NCBI GenBank assembly: GCA_038207265.1
Contig: JBBQZZ010000014.1
Coordinates: 1-64,000 of the forward strand
Direction of reading: 5' to 3'
Source of the DNA: JACMLD01 sp038207265
GTDB lineage: Bacteria > Bacteroidota > Bacteroidia > Chitinophagales > Chitinophagaceae
DNA: 64,000 nt
The first letter of the stretch is position 1, and each line of letters starts with the position of its first letter. The position numbers were made by a program, and so were the translations under genes. Below are positions 43,793 to 50,919 of the stretch, one piece after another. A model generated the notes under the pieces. The model had not been told where the DNA came from. It made no database searches and was given only the letters and a program-made list of their open reading frames with translations.

Positions 43793-44008
43793 CTAATCAG
43801 CCAACTCCTCACAATAGTAACCAGCCTGCTGTAACTCTTGTTCAATAGTGCGTGGCGAAAGTTTTTCCGCTTCTATGCGCAAAATATTATCACAATCATG
43901 CAGGTCAACATTCCACTTAATCACGCCTTCAATATTTTCAATATGCTGCTCTACATCTGTGACCCGCTTCCTGTCGCGGATATCTGTTTTGAAAATTAAG
44001 ATTTCCAT
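43793..44008 (-). CDS. HMA-like ferredoxin-fold small protein without CxxC
   Basis: A 71-aa protein with a beta-alpha-beta-beta-alpha-beta pattern of heavy-metal-associated domains (MEILIFKTDIRDRKRV; IENIEGVIKWNVDLHDCDNI; TIEQELQQAGYYCEELAD). The M/L-x-C-x-x-C metal site is absent (TDIRDRKR at that place), so metal transfer is unlikely. It is the last gene of the ECF sigma operon. The ATG at 44008 is chosen over an upstream start because the fold starts there. It may be a protein-protein interaction module. Confidence 0.65.
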   Translation of the reverse strand: MEILIFKTDIRDRKRVTDVEQHIENIEGVIKWNVDLHDCDNILRIEAEKLSPRTIEQELQQAGYYCEELAD

Positions 44009-44095
44009 ATACAAAGGATTTGGTTTGGTACAATCGAAAGCCATACGAAATTATCAGTTGCAGTTTATTGGAAAACAGAAATGATACGAAATGCC

Positions 44096-44455
44096 TTAAT
44101 CTACAGACGAACTACTTTCTGCTGGCTTTGACCTGCCCCAGCTGCCACAGCGGCTTCTCCATTCCTGCTGAAATTTTTGTTTTTCTTCCGGCGTCATGCT
44201 CATCCATTTTTCATTCATTTTTTGTTTCCATTGCCGGCGTCCCCCACCACGCCATCCGCCATGAAATCCCCCAAACAATATTTTACTCAATAATAATATA
44301 CCCAGTGCCTGCCAGAAACTAATGGTACCCACATGCAGCACACCCGGTAATATTGCATTCCATAAATTCATTACAATAAAGCCAAATAAAAATATTGCGG
44401 CAGTAGCCACCAGCAATATCATCAACACTTTTCCAAATCTGAATCCTCTTTTCAT
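44096..44455 (-). CDS. Small two-TM membrane protein following an ECF sigma gene
   Basis: A 119-aa protein. Two transmembrane helices (VLMILLVATAAIFLFGFIVM; ISFWQALGILLLSKILFGGF) are followed by a Gly/Arg/Trp-rich linker (GGWRGGGRRQWKQK) and a short helix (MSMTPEEKQKFQQEWRSRC). It lies 17 bp after the sigma factor gene, so it is co-transcribed and could act as a membrane-bound regulator in place of a classical anti-sigma factor; it lacks a recognisable anti-sigma domain. Confidence 0.7.
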   Translation of the reverse strand: MKRGFRFGKVLMILLVATAAIFLFGFIVMNLWNAILPGVLHVGTISFWQALGILLLSKILFGGFHGGWRGGGRRQWKQKMNEKWMSMTPEEKQKFQQEWRSRCGSWGRSKPAESSSSVD

Positions 44456-44472
44456 GTGTTTAATTTTATAGA

Positions 44473-45039
44473 TTAATAATTTAATAATTCATTTTTTAAT
44501 ACCAGTAATCTTTCCCGGAGATGTAACACAGCATACCGTTTGCGCGATAAAAGCGTATTCACCGTTTCACCAGTTTGTTCAGCAATTTCTTTAAACGGAA
44601 TACCGTTCATTTCATTCATTACAAATACATCTCTTTGTTCTGCGGGCAATTCATTCAAAGCATTGTCCAGTGCTTCCCAGAAAAGCGTTCGCAGGTATTC
44701 TGTTTCCGGATTGTCTGTATTGTCAAAGAAAATCTCGGTCCAGTCAAACGCGGCGTCATCTTCATCGCGGCCAAATAAATCTTCGAGTGGTTCTGGTTTT
44801 TTCTTGCGCTGCCGGTCCGTGATTTTATTCCTTGCAACGGTGAAAAGCCAGGCCGTCACCTGTTCTATAGGCTGGGTATTGCCGATAAACTGGTAAAATA
44901 CATCCTGTAAAATATCTTCAGCATCCGCTTCATTGCGTACCCGCTTACGGATGAAACCCAGCAGGCGCCTGCTGTAGTCTTTTACAACCCTGTTAATATT
45001 TTGCTTCTGTTCTGCAGTCATTTGAGCCTGTATCGTCAT
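44473..45039 (-). CDS. ECF-type RNA polymerase sigma factor
   Basis: A 188-aa sigma-70 family protein. Region 2 is GFIRKRVRNEADAEDILQDV, with WLFTVARNKITDRQRKK. Region 4 is LNELPAEQRDVFVMNEMNGI, with PFKEIAEQTGETVNTLLSRK. A long acidic linker (LEDLFGRDEDDAAFDWTEIF) separates them. I place the start at ATG 45039 because GGAGG sits 6 nt before it, while the upstream ATG at 45051 overlaps that ribosome-binding site. The downstream genes are a small membrane protein and an HMA-like protein; the regulated genes are unknown. Confidence 0.9.
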   Translation of the reverse strand: MTIQAQMTAEQKQNINRVVKDYSRRLLGFIRKRVRNEADAEDILQDVFYQFIGNTQPIEQVTAWLFTVARNKITDRQRKKKPEPLEDLFGRDEDDAAFDWTEIFFDNTDNPETEYLRTLFWEALDNALNELPAEQRDVFVMNEMNGIPFKEIAEQTGETVNTLLSRKRYAVLHLRERLLVLKNELLNY

Positions 45040-45051
45040 TGCATCCTCCAT

Positions 45052-45395
45052 GTAATTTAGGAAGACGGGTGGAAAGACATTATATTTTAAAGATCGAAAA
45101 AGATTTTAGGCTATTACAGTCAATTAAGATGAGCGGAACATCTGGAGTGGAGTAAGTTCAGCCAGTTTAAACAGAAATATTGTAACCCATCCCGGGGTTA
45201 TTCAATTACAAATGGAAAACAAATCATTAAACTGCCTGTCATCCCAACGATAGGAGCGTTCTCAACGAAATCAAAATTCAACAACTTAAATACATTCAAG
45301 TGAACAAGCGCTCAAATTGAAATATGCTCACCAGGTGATTGTCATCCAGACGATAGGAGGGATCTCAACAATTCCACAAACAAACCCTACGTGAA
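45052..45395. repeat. Intergenic region with two direct copies of a TGTCATCC repeat
   Basis: There is no gene in this gap. Copies at 45237-45267 and 45340-45370 share TGTCATCC-(A/C)-ACGATAGGAG and (G/A)TCTCAAC. A partial relative (GGGTCATCGTCCGATGG) lies near 50077-50093. This is a second dispersed repeat family. Confidence 0.65.
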
Positions 45396-46685
45396 TCATT
45401 TCGAAGTCTTATACACTTCTCCATCTTTCATCACCCACTGCACACTTTGTAATTGCTTCACATCCTTTGTAGGATCATCTTTTACAGCAATAATATCCGC
45501 AAACGCGCCAGCCTTCAACTCACCAATCTTTCCTTCCATATCCAGCAACTGTGCGGCAACGGTAGTAGCTGTTTGAATAGCCTGTATGGGTGTCATGCCA
45601 TACTTAACCATGTATTCAAAATCCTTTGCCTGTGGTTCATCCCAGCTATATCCACCAATATCAGTACCATAAGCAATCTTTATTCCGGCATTCATGGCTT
45701 TTTTAAAAACTGCCGGTAATGTTTCCATAAAATATTTATTGATGGGTGATCCTTCTTTGGCCCTTCCTTCTGCAACGTAATCGCATACGTATATTGTCGG
45801 GCACCAGTAAACGCTTTTCTTAACCATCAGTTGTATGCATTCATCATCCATTCCAAATCCGTGTTCAATGGTAGCTGCTCCGGCATTGATGGCTGCTAGA
45901 ATTCCATCCCGGGTGACCGCATGCGCTGCTAATTTTTTACCGGATCTAAGGGTTTCATCACCCACCGCGGTAATCTCTTCCGTAGTAAAATTCGGGCGAC
46001 TGCGATAACTACCATCCGGTAATTTATAATAACCCCTGTCTGCATAAATTTTTATCCAGTCGGCACCATGTGCTATCTGTTCACGCACTGCTTTTCTGGC
46101 TTCATCTGCTCCGTTAATTTCCTGTATGCCCTTGGGCAGATCCAATTCCCAGTTAAATTCTTTCGGGCTCAATGGATAATGACCAACTGTATTGATTGCA
46201 CGGGTAGAGACAAACATGCGCGGTCCGGGAATTACATGGTTATTGATTGCTCTTTTTAAATCTGCATCAGCATACATAGCGCCTTCAGTTTCCAAATCCC
46301 TGATGGTAGTGAAGCCATAGTCGAGCGAAAGTTTTGCACTGCGTGCTGCACGCAACGTGCGATAGGGGATCGATTCTTTGAGTAACTGTACAGCATAGTC
46401 ATCGCTGGTTATATCACCTTGTAGTAAAACGTGGGTATGACAATCAATCAGGCCCGGCAGTACATAATAACCGGACAAATCAATTACGCTGTCTGTTTTT
46501 TGTTTGAAGTTATTGGCAGCAACAATGTTTTCAATAATATTTCCTTTTACAATGATAACCTGGTTAGAAAGCAACTGGCCGTTGCGGGTATCCATTAACT
46601 TACCGCATTTAATAGCGATTGTTTTTTGGCTCAATGAAATAATGCTGCATAACAACAATGCAGAGAATAAGAATATTTTTCTCAT
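45396..46685 (-). CDS. Secreted metal-dependent amidohydrolase (imidazolonepropionase/Xaa-Pro dipeptidase-like)
   Basis: A 429-aa protein with a signal peptide (MRKIFLFSALLLCSIISLSQ). It has the amidohydrolase metal site: DCHTHV (HxH), WIKIYADRG with the bridging Lys, AAHAV, IEHG and GTDIG with the final Asp. Such secreted members act on dipeptides or similar amides, but the substrate cannot be read from the sequence. The ATG at 46685 is used; the longer frame starts upstream without a signal and would run into repeat-rich DNA. Confidence 0.88.
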   Translation of the reverse strand: MRKIFLFSALLLCSIISLSQKTIAIKCGKLMDTRNGQLLSNQVIIVKGNIIENIVAANNFKQKTDSVIDLSGYYVLPGLIDCHTHVLLQGDITSDDYAVQLLKESIPYRTLRAARSAKLSLDYGFTTIRDLETEGAMYADADLKRAINNHVIPGPRMFVSTRAINTVGHYPLSPKEFNWELDLPKGIQEINGADEARKAVREQIAHGADWIKIYADRGYYKLPDGSYRSRPNFTTEEITAVGDETLRSGKKLAAHAVTRDGILAAINAGAATIEHGFGMDDECIQLMVKKSVYWCPTIYVCDYVAEGRAKEGSPINKYFMETLPAVFKKAMNAGIKIAYGTDIGGYSWDEPQAKDFEYMVKYGMTPIQAIQTATTVAAQLLDMEGKIGELKAGAFADIIAVKDDPTKDVKQLQSVQWVMKDGEVYKTSK

Positions 46686-47103
46686 GTTAGTAGTTTTGGG
46701 AATGATAAATATACGGCTTCGCCGGGATTTTAAACCACGGAAATCCAATGATAGAAATTCTAATTTAAACCACACAGACACAATGGTACAGCGTTACACA
46801 AAGAAATATTTTTATAATTTAAGCTTCTGAGGCACAATGGCACAGCGTTGCACAAAGAAATACTTTGGATAATTAAACTACAGGTACATGGGGATCTAAA
46901 GAAATGGAGTTACACTGAGATTGAATGATTGAATCCACACAATCGCATAGAATAGAGTTACCCTGAGAATAATATTGAAAGATCAGGATGCAAAAAAAAA
47001 GTTGGGCAGATGAATGATTTGTACACTTAGCGTAAGATGCTCATTAGATTAAAAAAACTCCGTGCCCCTTTGTGACCCCGTGCCCTTGGTTCAAAGTAAA
47101 AAA
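46686..47103. repeat. Intergenic region rich in CAC-type dispersed repeats
   Basis: There is no gene in this 418-bp gap. Two tandem-like copies lie at about 46771-46812 and 46829-46866, both containing CACAATGG(T/C)ACAGCGTT(A/G)CACAAAG in two parts. An inverted copy lies at 47058-47094 (CCCTTTGTGACCCCGTGCCC). The region separates the amidohydrolase start from the umuC stop. Confidence 0.7.
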
Positions 47104-48378
47104 TCAACTCACCTCAAACAATTCATCCCATCTGGAAGTGTATCGCTTGCTGCGCAGTTCCTGCCGCATCTTCCAGTCGCGGGTTGTGCCAGACGCTGCA
47201 AATTTTAGTACATCATCCCGCATGGCAAAATTTACATTGTCTATTGTTCCCATTAACATGCGTGCAGCATTTTTTGTTGCCGGAATAAATAAATTTGATT
47301 GAATTGAAGTTTCAGGTACCAGTCCACTCAACATCACACCTGCTTTTTTATAACTGCGTCCATTCTCATACATTTGTTCTACCAGCTGTACCGCAGGTTT
47401 GATCAGTTCATGCGTAACAGATGTAGCTGAAGGCAATGTAGTTTGTGCACCAATATTGGGACCGTGATGAAAATCGGTTAAATAATCTGATTCTTTTGGA
47501 ACAATGAATACACTTACAATACTGGCGGCGCTTTGTTGCCGGCGTAATTTTTCTGCTGCTCTGGAGGTATAGGTAGCGATGGCTTCCCTGATATCATTGA
47601 TATCTGTTACGGGTTCTCCAAACATGCGTGTGGTAGCGATCATTTTTTTAGTTTCCAGCTGGTTTTTCATTTCGATGCAGGGTTCACCCCTTAATTCTTT
47701 GATCAGCCTTGCACCTACCACGCCGCCCAGGTTTTTATAAGCCCATTCTTCACTCATATTATGCAAATCCCAGGCACTGATAATTCCGAGGTTCATTAAT
47801 TTTTCTGCATAGGCCCTTCCAACACCCCAGATACCAGTCACCCTCGTTACCTGCAGTGCTTCCCGCTGCTGTTCTTTTGTGGAAAGTATACTCACGCATT
47901 CGGTTATGCGCTTATTTTTCTTTGCCAGGTGATTGGCAATTTTCGATAATGTTTTGGTAGGTGCCACACCAACGGAAACAGAAATACCTGTCCAGGCTTC
48001 TACTGTTTTCCGGATGTGCATGCTATAATCTGTCAGATCTGCTGAAGGAATATGACTGAGATCCAGGAATGCTTCATCTACTGAATATACTTCTACGGAT
48101 GGAGATAGTGTACGTAAGGTATCCATCACACGCATACTCATGTCGCCATAGAGATTATAATTAGAAGAAAATACAGCAATATTGTGTTGCTCAATCAAGC
48201 TCCGGGCCTGGAAATAGGGGCCGGCCATTCCAACACCAAACGCTTTTGCTTCATCGCTTCGCGAAATAATGCATCCATCGTTATTGCTGAGCACCACCAC
48301 CGGCTTGTTCAGTAAATCGGGACGAAACACTCTTTCAGCAGAGCAATAAAAACTGTTGCAGTCGACGATTGCTTTCAT
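47104..48378 (-). CDS. umuC: DNA polymerase V catalytic subunit UmuC-like (Y family)
   Basis: A 424-aa translesion polymerase. It starts MKAIVDCNSFYCSAERVF with the first catalytic Asp, has YSVDEAFLDLSHI with the second acidic pair, GVAPTKTLSKIANHLAKK and a helix-hairpin-helix GIWGVGRAYAEKLMNLG, then the C-terminal Y-family domain. The ATG at 48378 is preceded by AGGAGGT, a strong Shine-Dalgarno sequence. The frame extends upstream to 48444, but that part translates a palindrome. umuD lies upstream on the same strand; a decayed DUF559 gene now separates the two. Confidence 0.93.
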   Translation of the reverse strand: MKAIVDCNSFYCSAERVFRPDLLNKPVVVLSNNDGCIISRSDEAKAFGVGMAGPYFQARSLIEQHNIAVFSSNYNLYGDMSMRVMDTLRTLSPSVEVYSVDEAFLDLSHIPSADLTDYSMHIRKTVEAWTGISVSVGVAPTKTLSKIANHLAKKNKRITECVSILSTKEQQREALQVTRVTGIWGVGRAYAEKLMNLGIISAWDLHNMSEEWAYKNLGGVVGARLIKELRGEPCIEMKNQLETKKMIATTRMFGEPVTDINDIREAIATYTSRAAEKLRRQQSAASIVSVFIVPKESDYLTDFHHGPNIGAQTTLPSATSVTHELIKPAVQLVEQMYENGRSYKKAGVMLSGLVPETSIQSNLFIPATKNAARMLMGTIDNVNFAMRDDVLKFAASGTTRDWKMRQELRSKRYTSRWDELFEVS

Positions 48379-48387
48379 ACCTCCTGA

Positions 48388-48869
48388 CCCCCTAATGGGG
48401 GAACCTGGAACGAACTCATTAATTGTGTCTTTGGATTTCATCAATCATAAAATTTATTTTTTCAATGACGTTGTTCATGACTTGCATAATTTCATCATTA
48501 GCGAGCCTCATAAACTTTATACCCTCTTATTCAAGAATAGATTGTCTTTCTTTGTCTTTTTTTATCACATCAATCAAATCATGAATCGATCCATCAAACT
48601 CAATAACTAATTTCAATTGATGAAAGTAAAAATCAACAATATCATTTCCAATTGGATGTTGCCTTCGAAACTTTTGTCCTTTTGGTCTTGTTCGTAAATG
48701 CAACCACAAAATTCTTTCAGCATCGGTCGGATTATGCCTGGGTTCCCTTGCTCTTTGGAAAATAAGCGGACCAGCACTATAAAACATTTCCTTTTTCACA
48801 ATGAGGATTTTGATATAAGACAATGTGTAATGAATAAAGTAAGTTGATCTAAGTCCCTCCTTTAGGGGG
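48388..48869 (-). mobile_element. Palindrome-bordered DUF559 unit between umuD and umuC
   Basis: A unit of about 480 bp lies between the hairpin CCCCC-TAAT-GGGGG (48388-48401) and CCCTCC-TTTA-GGGGG (48855-48869). It contains one DUF559 coding frame, now broken. The borders resemble the palindromes around the DUF559 insertion in the mutase gene at 20.9-21.5 kb. The right-hand palindrome lies directly before the umuC ribosome-binding site, so insertion left umuC with its own signal. Confidence 0.6.
48419..48787 (-). pseudogene. DUF559 nuclease-like gene with in-frame TAA
   Basis: From ATG 48787 the frame reads MFYSAGPLIFQRAREPRHNP, TDAERILWLHLRT, FRRQHPIGNDIVDFYFHQ, KLVIEFDGSIHDLIDV and ends KERQSILE at a TAA (48527-48529). 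Read through that stop, the same frame continues EGIKFMRLANDEIMQVMNNV to 48419, which is exactly the C-terminal part of DUF559 proteins (compare GFDVIRVTNDEV in the mutase insertion). The gene is therefore cut by one nonsense codon, with the E, D, E-x-D and H positions still present. A longer frame from 48823 is possible. Confidence 0.8.
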
Positions 48870-49302
48870 ACAGGGGGTGAATACAGTACGTCACCACTCC
48901 CCAGATCGAAAACTCATTACATGCAGTATCTACTTCAACTGGCGACAACTTATTTGATTCAGGCAATAGCCTGATCTTGTTAAAAGTTTTTTCTAACCGG
49001 CGAATGAGCATTTCGCCATTCAGGATGGCAACTACTATTTTTCCATTGGTTGCTTTTAACGATCGATCCACTATCACAGTATCTCCATCAAATATGCCTG
49101 CAGCAACCATGGCATCACCCCGCATACGCATAAAAAATGTAGCCGGTTTATTATGGATCAGCTGTTCATTTAAATCAATACCTCTTTCTGCATAATCATC
49201 AGCGGCTGCACCAAAACCCGTGGCATTGGCCGTTCTGATATGGTGCTGGTTAAATTGTTTGGAACCTTTGTAAGCAGCGCCAAAAAACAGTTCATCTTCC
49301 AT
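48862..49302 (-). CDS. umuD: UmuD-like S24 protein with both catalytic residues replaced
   Basis: A 146-aa protein matching UmuD along its length (GIDLNEQLIHNKPATFFMRM, GIFDGDTVIVDRSLKAT, VVAILNGEMLI, FSIWGVVTYCIHP). The serine of G-D-S-M is Ala64 (RGDAMV, codon GCC), and the lysine position of the dyad is Arg101 (LIRRLE). The cleavage-site glycine remains (ATGFGAA, Gly29). So self-cleavage to UmuD' in the standard way is not expected. It starts at ATG 49302, just downstream of an inverted-repeat operator. It presumably forms polymerase V with the UmuC encoded downstream, but its activation must differ. Confidence 0.85.
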   Translation of the reverse strand: MEDELFFGAAYKGSKQFNQHHIRTANATGFGAAADDYAERGIDLNEQLIHNKPATFFMRMRGDAMVAAGIFDGDTVIVDRSLKATNGKIVVAILNGEMLIRRLEKTFNKIRLLPESNKLSPVEVDTACNEFSIWGVVTYCIHPLSP

Positions 49303-49318
49303 ATAAAAAGATTTTTTG

Positions 49319-49350
49319 TTTACTAATATATTTAGTAAATTTATACTAAA
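49319..49350. promoter_or_regulatory. Overlapping inverted-repeat operator between umuD and the 2H phosphoesterase gene
   Basis: TTTACTAA-TATAT-TTAGTAAA (49319-49339) is a perfect 8-bp inverted repeat. It overlaps a second, TTTAGTA-AATTTA-TACTAAA (49331-49350). Three alternating half-sites lie between two divergent starts (umuD ATG at 49302, plus-strand ATG at 49375). A damage-responsive repressor site is the natural guess, but the binding protein is unknown. Confidence 0.6.
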
Positions 49351-49374
49351 TTATTAATCATCTCAATTTTTTTT

Positions 49375-49986
49375 ATGCAGGCTTCTGTACTGACTATTCC
49401 TGGCTACCAGGTGAATGAATACCTGCTGGTATTGAATCCGCATGAAGAATTGCGCAATAAAATAAAAACTGTTAAGCAGGCATTTGCGGAGTCGTATAAA
49501 GCACCCAATGCGCTTTGGGGCAAACCTCATATTACCCTTGTTAAATGCTGGCAATATGCTATGATGGAAGAAAGAATTGTGAACCGGTTGAAAACGGTGG
49601 CCATGGGATATCATGCCTTCAAAGTAGAACTGAAAGATTTTGGCAGTTACCCTACGCACACTATATACATCAATGTAACAACCAAAGATCCTGTCCGCAA
49701 TCTTGTAAAACAGATCAAACCATTTCAGCAATTGTTGAAACTGAACAATGATAACAAACCACATTTCCTGGATGAACCACATGTGATCATTGCAGGGAAA
49801 CTCGTGCCCTGGCAATATGAAAAAGGTTGGCTTGAATACAGCCAGAAACATTTTACCGGCCGGTTCATTGCGGATAGTATGTTGTTATTACGGCGACCAG
49901 TAGGTGAAAAACCTTACCAAATATTAGAACGGTTTGAGTTTATGAATTTACCTGTCGCTACCAAACAGGGAGATTTATTCGGGTAA
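49375..49986 (+). CDS. 2'-5' RNA ligase/2H phosphoesterase-like protein
   Basis: A 203-aa protein of the 2H superfamily. The first H-x-T motif is clear (GKPHITLVKCW); the second is H-x-I (DEPHVIIAGKL), so one catalytic Thr is not conserved. YLLVLNPHEELRNKI and HTIYINVTTKDP match the family core. It may hydrolyse 2',3'-cyclic phosphates or related bonds. It is divergent from umuD across a shared operator, suggesting common control. It ends with KQGDLFG. Confidence 0.78.
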   Translation: MQASVLTIPGYQVNEYLLVLNPHEELRNKIKTVKQAFAESYKAPNALWGKPHITLVKCWQYAMMEERIVNRLKTVAMGYHAFKVELKDFGSYPTHTIYINVTTKDPVRNLVKQIKPFQQLLKLNNDNKPHFLDEPHVIIAGKLVPWQYEKGWLEYSQKHFTGRFIADSMLLLRRPVGEKPYQILERFEFMNLPVATKQGDLFG

Positions 49987-50123
49987 TGATGTTGGAATAA
50001 TTAAAACACAGAGAATATAAAAGACAAGGAGAAATACAAAGAAAAATTTGTTTAAAATTATTTGAACACTTCGGGGGTCATCGTCCGATGGTTCTTTGAT
50101 CAAAAAAAATAGAAATTCACACA

Positions 50124-50537
50124 ATGACACAATATTTTAAGGAGGATGTTTTTAGTCCGTTGACAGAAAGGGAACAATGGCTGGGAACACAAATAATTGA
50201 TAGCGCTATAAGTGTTCATAAAATATTGGGACCAGGTTTGTTGGAAGCTGTATACGAAAAATGTTTTTGTGATGAGTTGGGAAAGAGAGCAATCCCATAC
50301 ACAAGACAACCAATGATAAAAATAATGTACGATAACCTGGTTATAGACGAAGGTTTGCGAATGGATGTAATGGTAGATAACTTGATTATAATAGAATTAA
50401 AAGCACAGGACCATCAACATCCTGTCTGGAAAGCACAACTGTTGAGTTATTTAAAACTGAGTGGTAAAAGGCTTGGGTATATCTTAAATTTTCATGTACC
50501 ATTAATGAAGGACGGAATCAGGCGAATGATACGCTGA
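50124..50537 (+). CDS. GxxExxY family protein (PD-(D/E)XK-like)
   Basis: A 137-aa protein with the family-naming motif GPGLLEAVYE, then RMDVMVDNLIIIELKA, which carries the D..E-x-K acidic-lysine core, and ends SGKRLGYILNFHVPLMKDGI. The family is widespread near repeats in Bacteroidota, and its function is not known. It is bordered upstream by a GGGTCATCGTCCGATGG repeat fragment and downstream by the 44-bp tandem array. The strand and frame are unambiguous. Confidence 0.85.
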   Translation: MTQYFKEDVFSPLTEREQWLGTQIIDSAISVHKILGPGLLEAVYEKCFCDELGKRAIPYTRQPMIKIMYDNLVIDEGLRMDVMVDNLIIIELKAQDHQHPVWKAQLLSYLKLSGKRLGYILNFHVPLMKDGIRRMIR

Positions 50538-50597
50538 AGATAAATCTGGAGTAAGGGTGAGTTTGAACCTAGAGACACTATGAGTTGAAATACATGG

Positions 50598-50866
50598 ACA
50601 CAAAGACACTGTGTGAATCTCTGAGTGCACAGTGTCTCAGTGGTTCAAAAAAACGCTGTGAATCTCCGTGTCCCAGTGTCTCAGTGGTTCAGCTCACACT
50701 GTGAATCTCTGTGTCCCTGTGTCTAAGTGGTTCAGCTCACACTGTGAATCTCTGAGTGCACAGTGTCTCAGTGGTTCAAAAAAACACTTTGAATCTCCGT
50801 GTCCCTGTGTCTCAGTGGTTCAAAAAAACACTTTGAATCTCCGTGTTCCCAGTGTCTCAGTGGTTC
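50598..50866. repeat. Tandem array, about six copies of a 43-45 bp unit
   Basis: TGGTTC recurs at 50641, 50685, 50728, 50772, 50816 and 50861, a period of 43-45 bp. Each unit is of the type CACTGTGAATCTC-(T/C)GTGTCCC-(T/A)GTGTCTCAG-TGGTTCA. The units differ mainly in an AAAAAA versus GCTC linker and in CTGTG/CTTTG. The array is a local expansion of the CAC-rich repeat dispersed through the window. The plus-strand frame is open through it, which lengthens the downstream radical SAM ORF artificially. Confidence 0.9.
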
Positions 50867-50919
50867 ACAAGAAAAATAATACGGTTCAAAAAATATGTAC
50901 GTACTCAAAAATTATTACA

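Noticed and set aside
48379..48444. Upstream extension of umuC
   Set aside because: It translates the palindrome next to the DUF559 unit; a perfect AGGAGGT precedes the ATG at 48378.
50598..50866. CRISPR array
   Set aside because: Units are contiguous variants without unique spacers, the period is irregular (43-45), and no cas gene is present.
50668..50919. 84-residue N-terminal extension of the radical SAM protein
   Set aside because: It translates the 44-bp tandem array (repeated VSVV and LSGS-like segments), has no family match, and a good ATG with the normal N-terminus follows at 50920.
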